Positions 1 to 7,008 of a stretch of 16,861 nucleotides of DNA are shown in pieces (the first letter of the stretch is position 1; every line of letters starts with the position of its first letter). The notes beneath the pieces are model-generated. The model did not search any database, was not told where the DNA came from, and was given only the letters and a program-made list of their open reading frames with translations. The translations under genes and the position numbers were made by a program. This stretch comes from an uncultured Corynebacterium sp. (GTDB lineage Bacteria > Actinomycetota > Actinomycetes > Mycobacteriales > Mycobacteriaceae), in contig CALTTF010000037.1 in the NCBI GenBank assembly GCA_943908385.1, positions 1 through 16,861 on the forward strand, written 5' to 3'.

Positions 1-494
1 ACCTGGCCGACAACTTCCACAAGGGCCCGCGCCGCGGCCGCGCCGCCGGCCTGAATATGGTCCTCACCGAGACTGGCGCCGCCAAGGCCGTGTCCAAGGC
101 CCTGCCGGAATTCGAGGGCAAGCTCACCGGTAACGCCATCCGCGTCCCTACCCCGGACGTGTCCATGGCCGTGCTCAACCTCGACCTGGACAGCGAGGTC
201 GACCGCGAGGAGGTCAACAACTACCTGCGCCGTGTGTCGACGGACTCGAGCCTGCGCCAGCAGATCGACTACATCCAGTCGCCGGACGTCGTCTCCACCG
301 ACTTCGTGGGCACCACCCACGCCGGTATCGTGGACGGCCTGGCAACCATCGCCACGGGCAACCACCTGGTGCTCTACGTCTGGTACGACAACGAGTTCGG
401 CTACTCCAACCAGGTGATCCGCATCGTCGAGGAGATCGCCGGCGTCCGCCCGAAGATCCTCCCGACGCGCAAGGAACCGCAGGAGATCCGCTAA
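1..494 (+). CDS. gap: Glyceraldehyde-3-phosphate dehydrogenase, C-terminal part (5' end outside window)
   Basis: Only the last 163 codons are present; the first full codon is at position 3. GAPDH oxidises and phosphorylates glyceraldehyde-3-phosphate with NAD(P), or runs in reverse in gluconeogenesis, in the cytosol. The fragment shows the hallmarks of the catalytic domain: a GLNMVLTETGAAKAV segment (family consensus near ALNIVPTSTGAAKAV), RVPTPDVSM, and the C-terminal WYDNEFGYSNQV. The N-terminal NAD(P)-binding half and the catalytic cysteine lie upstream and cannot be checked. The unusual NFHKGPRRGRAAG stretch and the long C-terminal tail ending PTRKEPQEIR fit the longer second GAPDH paralogue of corynebacteria (GapB type) better than the standard glycolytic enzyme, but this is from memory. 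manA starts 16 bp after the stop, so the two may be co-transcribed. Confidence 0.9.
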   Translation, partial: LADNFHKGPRRGRAAGLNMVLTETGAAKAVSKALPEFEGKLTGNAIRVPTPDVSMAVLNLDLDSEVDREEVNNYLRRVSTDSSLRQQIDYIQSPDVVSTDFVGTTHAGIVDGLATIATGNHLVLYVWYDNEFGYSNQVIRIVEEIAGVRPKILPTRKEPQEIR

Positions 495-495
495 C

Positions 496-502
496 AAGGG
501 GA
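496..502 (+). promoter_or_regulatory. Ribosome binding site deciding the GTG start of manA
   Basis: AAGGGGA lies 8 bp before the GTG at 511, directly after the GAPDH stop. It supports the GTG as the start of manA, and its place in a 16-bp gap suggests manA is translated from a GAPDH transcript. Confidence 0.6.
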
Positions 503-510
503 CGACCACA

Positions 511-1632
511 GTGCTCAAACTCACGGGCAAAGTCCAGGACTACGCCTGGGGCGACACCAGCAGCATCGCCAATTTGCAGGGCCGCACGCCGTCCGGGCAG
601 CCGGAGGCGGAGGCGTGGTTCGGGGCGCACCCGTCCGCACCGTCGGCCACCGATGAGGGGCCGTTAGATGAGGTCATTGCGGCTGATCCGCAGGGCACTG
701 TGGGGGAGGCTGGAGGCCTTCCATTCCTGGTCAAGCTGCTGGCGGCGGCGCGTCCGCTGTCGATCCAGGCGCACCCGTCGATCGAGCAGGCGCGCGAGGG
801 TTTCGCCCGCGAGGACGCCGCCGGAATTCCGCGCGACGCCGTGCACCGGAATTACAAAGACGCGAACCACAAGCCGGAGATCCTCATCGCGCTGACACCT
901 TTCCGCTCGATGGCAGGCTTCCAGCCGCTGGAGAAGACGGTGGCGCTGCTTGATGAGTTGGATGTGCCGGAGTTAGCGGATGTGCGCGCAATGCTTGACG
1001 ACGGCAGCGTGGACGTCGATAAGCGCTTGCGCTCCGTGTTGTCCGGCTGGCTGGCGATGGAGGATCCCGCACCTGTTGTCGATGCAGTGCTGGCGCGGGC
1101 CGCGGAACTGGATTCGCCGGTCGCGCGCAATCTCGTGTTCATCGGCGAGGCATTCCCCGGCGATGTCGGTGTGCTCGCGGCGTTGCTGCTGAACCACGTG
1201 GAGCTGACTCCTGGTGAGGCACTGTTTCTGCCTGCCGGAAATATGCACGCGTATGTGTCCGGTTTCGGCGTGGAGGTCATGGCCAATTCGGATAATGTGC
1301 TGCGCGGCGGGTTGACCTCGAAGCACATCGATGTCGAGGAGCTGGAAAGCATCGTGATTTTCGAGCCGATCGACGATCCGGTGCTCGTGCCGGAGGTGTC
1401 GGGGAACCGTTTGGTCTTTTCTGTGCCAGTGGATGATTTCGCCGTGACGCGCTACGAGGGGGAAGGATCCGCATCTGTGGCGGGGCCCGCGATCGTGCTC
1501 GCTGTGGCGGGCGAGGTCCGGCTCGGGGACCTAGTGCTTGATTCCGGCGAGGCGGCGTTCGTCGCTGTTAGCGACGGTGAGGTCGAGGCTCAGTTCTCGT
1601 CCGCGGACTTCTTCGTGGTGCAGACCTCGTAG
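511..1632 (+). CDS. manA: Mannose-6-phosphate isomerase, class I (zinc enzyme)
   Basis: Interconverts mannose-6-phosphate and fructose-6-phosphate in the cytosol. In corynebacteria this feeds GDP-mannose and polyprenyl-phosphate mannose for lipoglycans and glycoproteins. The 373-residue protein has the type I phosphomannose isomerase fold signatures: the N-terminal QDYAWG, the zinc-ligand motif SIQAHP (Gln86, His88), NHKPEI (Glu123) and PAGNMHAYVSG (His246), then NSDNVLRGGLTSKHID with the arginine (265) expected at the active site. All four metal ligands of the E. coli family member have counterparts. The start is GTG with a good ribosome binding site; length is normal. Its last 43 bp overlap, antisense, the end of the convergent glycosyltransferase gene, and both reading frames look genuine there. 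Confidence 0.92.
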   Translation: MLKLTGKVQDYAWGDTSSIANLQGRTPSGQPEAEAWFGAHPSAPSATDEGPLDEVIAADPQGTVGEAGGLPFLVKLLAAARPLSIQAHPSIEQAREGFAREDAAGIPRDAVHRNYKDANHKPEILIALTPFRSMAGFQPLEKTVALLDELDVPELADVRAMLDDGSVDVDKRLRSVLSGWLAMEDPAPVVDAVLARAAELDSPVARNLVFIGEAFPGDVGVLAALLLNHVELTPGEALFLPAGNMHAYVSGFGVEVMANSDNVLRGGLTSKHIDVEELESIVIFEPIDDPVLVPEVSGNRLVFSVPVDDFAVTRYEGEGSASVAGPAIVLAVAGEVRLGDLVLDSGEAAFVAVSDGEVEAQFSSADFFVVQTS

Positions 1633-2732
1633 CATTCGACGAGCTTCTCCGTCGCCGCGCGCCAGGACCAGCGCTCGGCTTCTGCGCGGGCGGCGGGGGA
1701 CATGCGGCGGGCATCGTCGATAAGCATGCTCTCGAATGCGTCCGCCCACTGCTGAGGCGTCGCATCTTTGTCGACGAGTGTGCCGGTTTTTCCGTCCTCG
1801 ATGACGAATGGGATGCCGCCGGCGCGTGCGCCCACGACGGGGACGCCGGACGCGAACGACTCGAGTGCGACGAGGCCGAGGGTCTCTGTCAGCGACGGGA
1901 ACGCGAAGACATCGGCTGAGGCGAAGGCCTGCGCGAGGGGAGTGCCCGACATGTAGCCGGTGAAGACAGTGTAGGCGGGGTCGAATTCCTTCTTCATCTG
2001 CTCCAGCTGCGGGCCCGCGCCGACCATGGCCAGGCGGGCGCCGGGGACCTTCTTCCGCAGGGTCGGCATGATGTCGTTGAGGATGGAGAGGTTCTTCTCC
2101 GCGCTCATCCGGCCGACGTAAATGAGCAACGGGGCATCGGGGTTGCCGTCGGTGAGCGTGTGCCGCATCTCGGCGGAGTAGTTGTCCGGGTGGTAGCCGA
2201 CGGTGTCGACGGCTTTCGGCCACACGGCGAGGTCGCGGAAGCCGTAGCCCTTCGCGGTGCCCAGCATCGGGTGGGAGGTGACCAGGTTCATCTCCGCACG
2301 GTTGTGGAAGGCGCGGATGGCTGCTGTGGCGGGCTTTCTCACCAGCCCGATCTTCAGCGCCTCCGTGTAGGCGGGCACGTCGGTGTGGAAGGACGCGAGC
2401 AGCGGCTTCTTGAGGCGCTTCGCGAGCAGAACTCCGTACCCCGCGAAGAAGACCGGGTTGACGGCGTGAATGATGTCCGGGTCGAATTCTTTGAGCTTTG
2501 TCGCCACCGCCGGGGCCGGCAGGCCCACCTTGATCTCCGGGTAGATGTAGTGAAGGGAGAAACTTGGAGCGCGCACGACCGGGAATCCGGCGTAGGTCTC
2601 GGGGGTGTCGCCGGTGGCGAAGATCATCACCTCGTGGCCCATCTCCGCCAACTGGTCGACGGTGCGGATCACACGCGTGACCACGCCGTCGATCTTGGGG
2701 AGGAAGACCTCCGTGAAAATCGCGATCCGCAT
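1590..2732 (-). CDS. sqdX: GT4 glycosyltransferase, probable sulfoquinovosyltransferase (SQD2/SqdX-like)
   Basis: Predicted to transfer sulfoquinovose from UDP-sulfoquinovose to diacylglycerol, the last step of SQDG synthesis, at the inner face of the cytoplasmic membrane. The 380-residue protein has two Rossmann domains: the N-terminal acceptor domain starts MRIAIFTEVFLPKIDGV, and the C-terminal donor domain carries YVGRMSAEKN (about 205-214), ASADVFAFPS, and the retaining GT4 EX7E motif (Glu283 to Glu291), then GARAGGIP. Several segments match plant SQD2 as I recall it: EMR..L.(D/N)G.P, the VFTG/AQA(F/Y)AS(A/G)DVF block, TETLGLVALE and WRAAT. It begins 1 bp after the sqdB stop, so translation is probably coupled, and this neighbour decides between a sulfolipid role and the alternative, an MgtA/PimB-like mannosyltransferase. 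Its final 43 bp overlap manA in convergent orientation. Confidence 0.8.
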   Translation of the reverse strand: MRIAIFTEVFLPKIDGVVTRVIRTVDQLAEMGHEVMIFATGDTPETYAGFPVVRAPSFSLHYIYPEIKVGLPAPAVATKLKEFDPDIIHAVNPVFFAGYGVLLAKRLKKPLLASFHTDVPAYTEALKIGLVRKPATAAIRAFHNRAEMNLVTSHPMLGTAKGYGFRDLAVWPKAVDTVGYHPDNYSAEMRHTLTDGNPDAPLLIYVGRMSAEKNLSILNDIMPTLRKKVPGARLAMVGAGPQLEQMKKEFDPAYTVFTGYMSGTPLAQAFASADVFAFPSLTETLGLVALESFASGVPVVGARAGGIPFVIEDGKTGTLVDKDATPQQWADAFESMLIDDARRMSPAARAEAERWSWRAATEKLVECYEVCTTKKSADEN

Positions 2733-2733
2733 C

Positions 2734-3924
2734 CTAGGCGTTCTCCGGGACGCCCTCTGACTGGTTGCGGGTCCACAGGGAGCGCGCGGGGATCTTGCTG
2801 CGGTCGGCGCGGTCGGCGTACTTCTTCGCCACGTCCTCGACTTCCTGCAGCAGACCCTCGGCGAGCTTGGTCGGCTTGAGTCCCAGGCTCAGGAAGGTGT
2901 CGTTGGAGACGTGCAGTTCATTTTCCGCGGACTCCTTGCGCGGGTTCGGGACGAGTGCGTATTCGGTGCCCGAAATCTTCGCCACCAGCTCAGCCAGGTC
3001 GCGGACGCGGTGGGTCTCGGTCATCTGGTTGAAGATCTTCACGCGGTCGCCCTTGGCCGGCGGGTTCTCCAGCGCGATCTGGACGCACTTGACCATGTCG
3101 CGGATGTGGATGAACGCGCGGGTCTGGCCGCCAGTGCCGTGGACGGTGAGCGGGTAGCCGATCGCGGCCTGCATGAGGAAGCGGTTGAGCACCGTGCCGT
3201 AGTCGCCGTCGTAGTCGAATCGGTTGATCAGGCGCTCATCGCGCTCCGTCTGCGGGGTGTGGGTGCCCCAGATGATGCCCTGGTGCAGGTCGGTGATGCG
3301 CAGTTCGTCGTTCTTGGCGTAGTAGGCGAAGAGGTTCTGGTCCAGCACCTTGGTCAGGTGGTACACCGAGCCCGGGTTGGTGGGGTAGAGGATCTGCTGG
3401 TCGACGAGCTCCTCGCCGGTGTCCACCTTGATGTCCAGGTAGCCCTCCGGGATCTGCATTCCGGCGGTGCCGTAGCCGTAGACGCCCATGGTGCCCAGGT
3501 GGACGATGTGGATGTCCAGGCCAGCTTCGACGACGGCGACAAGCAGGTTGTGGGTGGCGTTGACGTTGTTGTCCACGGTGTAGCGCTTGGTCACCGGGTT
3601 CTTCATGGAATACGGTGCGGCGCGCTGCTCGGCGAAGTGGATGACCGCGTCGGGCTGCTCGGTGGAGATGAACTCCTTGAGACCCTCGTAGTCCTGCGCG
3701 ACGTCGATATTGCGGAAGGCGATCTCCTTGCCGGAGACCTCCTTCCAGGCGGCGATGCGGTCCTCGATCGACGCGATCGGCGTGAGCGATTCGGCGCCGA
3801 GCTCCTCGTCGATGCGGCGGCGGGAGAGGTTGTCGACGATGGTCACGTCGTGGCCGATGTCCGAAAGATGCAGAGATGCAGGCCAGCCGCAAAAGCCGTC
3901 GCCGCCGAGAACCGCAATTTTCAT
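2734..3924 (-). CDS. sqdB: UDP-sulfoquinovose synthase (SQD1/SqdB family)
   Basis: Makes UDP-sulfoquinovose from UDP-glucose and sulfite in the cytosol, using tightly bound NAD; it is an extended short-chain dehydrogenase/reductase. The 396-residue protein shows the family-specific nucleotide motif GGDGFCGWP (7-15, in place of the usual GxxGxxG), VDNLSRRRIDEELG, SLTPIASIEDR, and the diagnostic HFAEQRAAPYSM (96-107). The catalytic triad is complete: Thr145 in HLGTMG, Tyr188 and Lys192 in YHLTK. Downstream come LNRFLMQAAIGYPLTVHG, GGQTRAFIHIRD and IFNQMTE, all close to plant SQD1. This pattern separates it from ordinary UDP-glucose 4-epimerases. The start ATG has AAAGG 7 bp upstream on the coding strand. 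It is the first gene of the unit, with sqdX 1 bp behind, and is divergent from a flavoprotein gene. Confidence 0.9.
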   Translation of the reverse strand: MKIAVLGGDGFCGWPASLHLSDIGHDVTIVDNLSRRRIDEELGAESLTPIASIEDRIAAWKEVSGKEIAFRNIDVAQDYEGLKEFISTEQPDAVIHFAEQRAAPYSMKNPVTKRYTVDNNVNATHNLLVAVVEAGLDIHIVHLGTMGVYGYGTAGMQIPEGYLDIKVDTGEELVDQQILYPTNPGSVYHLTKVLDQNLFAYYAKNDELRITDLHQGIIWGTHTPQTERDERLINRFDYDGDYGTVLNRFLMQAAIGYPLTVHGTGGQTRAFIHIRDMVKCVQIALENPPAKGDRVKIFNQMTETHRVRDLAELVAKISGTEYALVPNPRKESAENELHVSNDTFLSLGLKPTKLAEGLLQEVEDVAKKYADRADRSKIPARSLWTRNQSEGVPENA

Positions 3925-3930
3925 GTATCT

Positions 3931-3940
3931 ACCTTTCCTT
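3931..3940 (-). promoter_or_regulatory. Ribosome binding site of sqdB
   Basis: On the minus strand AAGGAAAGGT ends 6 bp before the ATG at 3924. This is one of the few clear Shine-Dalgarno sequences in the window and fixes the sqdB start. It implies that sqdB, unlike the divergent flavoprotein gene, has a real 5' leader. Confidence 0.6.
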
Positions 3941-3957
3941 TTTCACGCTTCCCGGTC

Positions 3958-3963
3958 ACGTTA
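3958..3963 (-). promoter_or_regulatory. Candidate -10 box for sqdB-sqdX
   Basis: The minus-strand hexamer TAACGT fits the actinobacterial TAnnnT pattern and would put the transcript start near 3951, giving a leader of about 27 nt that contains the ribosome binding site. No convincing -35 box is seen. The box lies inside the near-palindrome GGTCACGTTACC (3954-3965), which could be an operator. Confidence 0.35.
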
Positions 3964-4024
3964 CCGTGGAATCGGGTTTCCTGCCGGGTAAGCGAAAAAC
4001 GCCACCGGGCTGAAGAGAATTATG

Positions 4025-4030
4025 TATGTT
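4025..4030 (+). promoter_or_regulatory. -10 box TATGTT, probable leaderless promoter of the flavoprotein gene
   Basis: TATGTT ends 6 bp before the ATG at 4037, exactly -12 to -7 if the A of that ATG is the transcript start. It would lie inside the coding region if the upstream ATG at 4022 were used, so it favours 4037. No clear -35 box is seen. Confidence 0.5.
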
Positions 4031-4036
4031 TCGGGT

Positions 4037-5698
4037 ATGAAACAAAATTCGGGAGACATCATCATTGTGGGTGCTGGCCTGGCAGGCCTTGTCGCAGCGC
4101 ACGAGGCGGTCAAAGCGGGCCGCCGAGTCGTGTTCGTGGAGCAGGAAAGCCGGGCGAATCTCGGCGGGCAGGCATTCTGGTCGCTCGGCGGCCTGTTCAT
4201 GGTGGGCACCCCGGAGCAGAAGCTCATGGGCGCCAAGGACTTCGAGGATCTCGCCTGGGCGGACTGGGAGAATTCCGCGGATTACGACGACGAGGAGTAC
4301 GACCGCTGGCCGCGCGAGTGGGGCCGCGAGTACGTCCGTTTCGCCTCGAACGAGATGCACGACTACCTGAAGGAATTGGGGCTGCGCGTGCTGCCGACGG
4401 TTGGCTGGGCGGAGCGCGGCTCCGGCGACGCGTCCGGCCACGGCAACACCGTGCCGCGCTTCCACCTGACATGGGGCACCGGCCCGGAGGTCGTCCGCGT
4501 CTTCCGCGAGCCTGTCGAGCGCGCCGAGCAGGCGGGCAAAGTGGAGTTCAAGTTCCGCCACCGCGTCGACGACATCATCGTCGAAAACGGCCGCGCTGTC
4601 GGTGTGAAAGGTGTGAGGCTGGCAGACGATTCTTCTTCCCGCGGTGTGGCTTCGAACTGCGACGAGGTAGAGCCGTTCGAGGTGTGCGGGGCGGCTGTGG
4701 TGATCTCCACCGGCGGCATCGGCGGCAATCTGGACAAGGTGCGCGAGATGTGGCCGGAGGACCGCTGGGGCCCGTGCCCGGAGGACATGGTCACCGGCGT
4801 GCCGGAGCATGTCGACGGCCGCGGCATCGACATCGCAGCCGCCGCCGGCGCGAACCTGGTCAACACCGACCGCATGTGGCACTACCCGGAAGGCATGGTC
4901 AACTGGGATCCGATTTGGCCGGGCCACGGCATCCGCATCATTCCGGGGCCGAGCTCCATGTGGCTGGACGCGACCGGCAAGCGCTTGCCGACCAACCTGT
5001 TCCCGGGCTCGGACAATATTGCTGCGCTCGCGCACGTCGGTAGGACGGGTTACGGCTATTCGTGGTTCATTCTCAACCAGCACATTGCGGATAAGGAGTT
5101 CATTTTCTCCGGCTCGGAGCAGAACCCGGATCTGACGGACAAGTCGCTGAAGAAGCTGGCCGGCAAGGTCGGTCCCGGAACGCACCCGGCGGTCCGGGCA
5201 TTCATGGACAACGGCGTCGACTGGGTCACCGCAGACACGATCGAGGACCTCGTGCGCAAGATGAATGAGCTCGGCGATGACGGTGTCGAGGTCGATGGCG
5301 AACTGGTGCGCAAGCAACTGGTTGAGCGAGATGCCCAGCTAACGAACAATTTCTCCAAGGACGCGCAGGTCAATTACATCCGCACCGCGCGGAACTTCCT
5401 CGGCGACAAGATTGTCCGCTGCGCGGAGCCGCACCGCTTGCTGGACCCGAAGAAGGGCCCGCTCATTGCGGTCAAGCTGCATATTTTGACGCGCAAGACG
5501 CTCGGCGGAATCGAGACGGACTTGGGTGGCCGAGCATTGCTTGCCGACGGCAGCGTTTTCCCCGGCCTCTACGCCTGCGGCGAGGCAGCCGGTTTCGGCG
5601 GCGGCGGAATGCACGGCAAGAACGCTTTGGAAGGAACCTTCCTCGGCGGCTGCATCCACTCGGGCAAGCGAGTGGGCGAGCACGCTGCGCGTGAGTGA
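4037..5698 (+). CDS. FAD-binding dehydrogenase, Rv0785/KsdD-like flavoprotein
   Basis: A 553-residue FAD-binding_2 family protein, probably cytosolic, that should oxidise or reduce a C-C bond; the substrate is unknown. The N-terminal Rossmann motif is VGAGLAGL (11-18), followed by an acidic residue ending the second strand (VVFVEQE) and NLGGQAFWSLGGLF. Middle and C-terminal blocks include MWHYPEGM, HGIRIIPGPSSMWLD, LIAVKLHILTRKTLGG, and the second FAD-contact region CGEAAGFGGGGMHGKNALEG. From memory these agree closely, over the full length, with mycobacterial Rv0785, a relative of 3-ketosteroid dehydrogenases and fumarate-reductase-type flavoproteins. A steroid role is not shown. I place the start at 4037 because of the -10 box 6 bp before it; the in-frame ATG at 4022 would add five residues. 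The gene is divergent from sqdB and its stop directly abuts that of dsdA. Confidence 0.85.
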   Translation: MKQNSGDIIIVGAGLAGLVAAHEAVKAGRRVVFVEQESRANLGGQAFWSLGGLFMVGTPEQKLMGAKDFEDLAWADWENSADYDDEEYDRWPREWGREYVRFASNEMHDYLKELGLRVLPTVGWAERGSGDASGHGNTVPRFHLTWGTGPEVVRVFREPVERAEQAGKVEFKFRHRVDDIIVENGRAVGVKGVRLADDSSSRGVASNCDEVEPFEVCGAAVVISTGGIGGNLDKVREMWPEDRWGPCPEDMVTGVPEHVDGRGIDIAAAAGANLVNTDRMWHYPEGMVNWDPIWPGHGIRIIPGPSSMWLDATGKRLPTNLFPGSDNIAALAHVGRTGYGYSWFILNQHIADKEFIFSGSEQNPDLTDKSLKKLAGKVGPGTHPAVRAFMDNGVDWVTADTIEDLVRKMNELGDDGVEVDGELVRKQLVERDAQLTNNFSKDAQVNYIRTARNFLGDKIVRCAEPHRLLDPKKGPLIAVKLHILTRKTLGGIETDLGGRALLADGSVFPGLYACGEAAGFGGGGMHGKNALEGTFLGGCIHSGKRVGEHAARE

Positions 5699-6919
5699 TC
5701 AGCGCTGCCAGTGAAGTGACGCAGTGGCCGCCTGCCCGCGCAGGCGGTCTTTGTCTTGGTCGGGAATGAGCGAGCCGCCGGTGAGCCACACCAGGTGGGT
5801 GGCGGTGTCGGGGAGGTCGGGAAGGCGCCACGGAATGGTGAGTCCGGCGGTCGCCGACGGTTCGGCGATGATGCTCGCGCTCCGCTCCAACCAGTTCACT
5901 GCGGCGAGGAACGTGGTGTCGTTGAGCGTGTGGAAACCGCTGACCAGATGCGCCGCGTGCTCAAAAGCGAGCGGCGAGGGGCTCTGGACGGCCAGGCCGT
6001 CGGCGATGGTGCGCCCGGATAGGCCGTAGTCAGCACAGGTGACATCCGGGTTGCCGGTGAACGCGCCGAGCAGCATGCAGGGACTGGCGGTGGGCTCGAC
6101 AAAGTGGCAGGAGACTGCCTCGCCGAATGCCATCTTCATGCCGAAGGCGACACCGCCGGGGCCGCCGCCGACACCGCAGGGGAGGTACACATAGAGCGGG
6201 TTGTCTGGGGTGAAGTTCTTGCCTTCCGCCTCGAATTGCTCTTTGAGGCGCTGGCCGGCCACCGCATAGCCGGCGAAGAGTCCGAGGGAATTCTCGTCAT
6301 CAATGAAGAAGGCATCGCCGGCGGAGTGTCGTGCTGCGGCCACGGTCTCCGTGAACAGCCCGGGGTGCTCGATCACCGTTGCCCCGCGGGAGCGCAGTAG
6401 GTCCTTCTTCCACTGTTTGGCGTCCACAGACATGTGGACCTCGGTATCGAAACCGAGCAGGGGGCCGACCGTGCCGATGGACAGGGCAAGGTTGCCGGTG
6501 GAGGCGACGGAGAGCGATTCATGCTGTTTTTCCTCAAAGAGACGGAAAACCTCGTGGACTCCACCGCGCGACTTGATGGAGCCGCTGATTGGCAGGGCAT
6601 CGTCGCGCTTGACCCACAATTCGCCGGGAAGGTCCCGCTGCAGTAGGCGGGAGAGAAAATCGCGGGTTTCAGGAACGTGCTGAATCGGCGATTCGATGGT
6701 TCCGTCGACGGTCTCGGGGAAGTGTTCGGCGACCCACGGAGCGAAGCGGTCGAAACGCGCGGATGCTTCTTCGACAGCTGTGACGATGTCCGGGGCAAGG
6801 GTGGATTCGGGGGTGGGGGTCCAGGAGATCTCGTGGCTGTGGGCAATGCCGTCGAGAAGCGAGAGCGGCTGGGGCTGTGCGGGGGTGGGGTTAGCTGGAC
6901 GATCCCAAGGCATGGTCAT
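5699..6919 (-). CDS. dsdA: D-serine ammonia-lyase (D-serine dehydratase)
   Basis: A PLP enzyme that converts D-serine to pyruvate and ammonia in the cytosol. The 406-residue protein has the DsdA-specific PLP lysine motif LPISGSIKSRGG (Lys116), the phosphate-binding STGNLALSIG (about 140-149), FAGYAVAGQRL, and the glycine-rich loop CGVGGGPGGVAFGMK (248-262), then EPTASPCMLLG and the TIADGLAV segment. The N-terminal RFAPWVAEHFPET also matches E. coli DsdA. These distinguish it from threonine dehydratase. The start at 6919 is chosen because a perfect TACAAT box lies 8 bp upstream; an ATG at 6913 is also possible. An open upstream extension to 7018 would cross this promoter. No dsdC-type LysR regulator is next to it; an MFS transporter is divergent. 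Confidence 0.92.
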   Translation of the reverse strand: MTMPWDRPANPTPAQPQPLSLLDGIAHSHEISWTPTPESTLAPDIVTAVEEASARFDRFAPWVAEHFPETVDGTIESPIQHVPETRDFLSRLLQRDLPGELWVKRDDALPISGSIKSRGGVHEVFRLFEEKQHESLSVASTGNLALSIGTVGPLLGFDTEVHMSVDAKQWKKDLLRSRGATVIEHPGLFTETVAAARHSAGDAFFIDDENSLGLFAGYAVAGQRLKEQFEAEGKNFTPDNPLYVYLPCGVGGGPGGVAFGMKMAFGEAVSCHFVEPTASPCMLLGAFTGNPDVTCADYGLSGRTIADGLAVQSPSPLAFEHAAHLVSGFHTLNDTTFLAAVNWLERSASIIAEPSATAGLTIPWRLPDLPDTATHLVWLTGGSLIPDQDKDRLRGQAATASLHWQR

Positions 6920-6927
6920 GGGGATCC

Positions 6928-6933
6928 ATTGTA
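6928..6933 (-). promoter_or_regulatory. -10 box TACAAT, near-leaderless promoter of dsdA
   Basis: The minus-strand hexamer TACAAT is a near-perfect -10 box 8 bp before the ATG at 6919. Transcription would start within a few bases of that codon. The -35 region, 17 bp upstream, is weak. Confidence 0.55.
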
Positions 6934-6994
6934 CGAGTCGCACGGGTGTACAGTTACGTGGGTCACACCGTTCATAGTGAGTGGTGTAGATCAG

Positions 6995-7001
6995 AAAGGA
7001 G
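6995..7001 (+). promoter_or_regulatory. Strong ribosome binding site of the MFS gene
   Basis: AAAGGAG sits 7 bp before the ATG at 7009. It rules out the upstream in-frame start near 6946, which would add 21 residues with no membrane or MFS character. The MFS transcript therefore has a leader, unlike the divergent dsdA. Confidence 0.7.
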
Positions 7002-7008
7002 ACAGAAG

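Noticed and set aside
2160..2879. A 239-codon plus-strand frame over sqdX and the end of sqdB
   Set aside because: Antisense shadow; composition is repetitive GVDG/RRG/HL with no protein-like domain.
2911..5043. A 710-codon open frame on the plus strand antisense to sqdB and continuing through the flavoprotein gene in another frame
   Set aside because: It spans two well-supported genes, is dominated by low-complexity Val/Asp/Arg/Gly typical of antisense frames in GC-rich DNA, and has no domain motif.
3956..5317. A 453-codon open frame antisense to the flavoprotein gene
   Set aside because: Rich in Arg/Ala/Val/His, no recognisable motif, fully explained as a shadow of the plus-strand gene with strong FAD motifs.
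6945..6969. GGTGT...ACACC inverted repeat between dsdA and the MFS gene as an operator
   Set aside because: Arms are only 5 bp with a 15-bp spacer, which is expected by chance in a gap of this composition.
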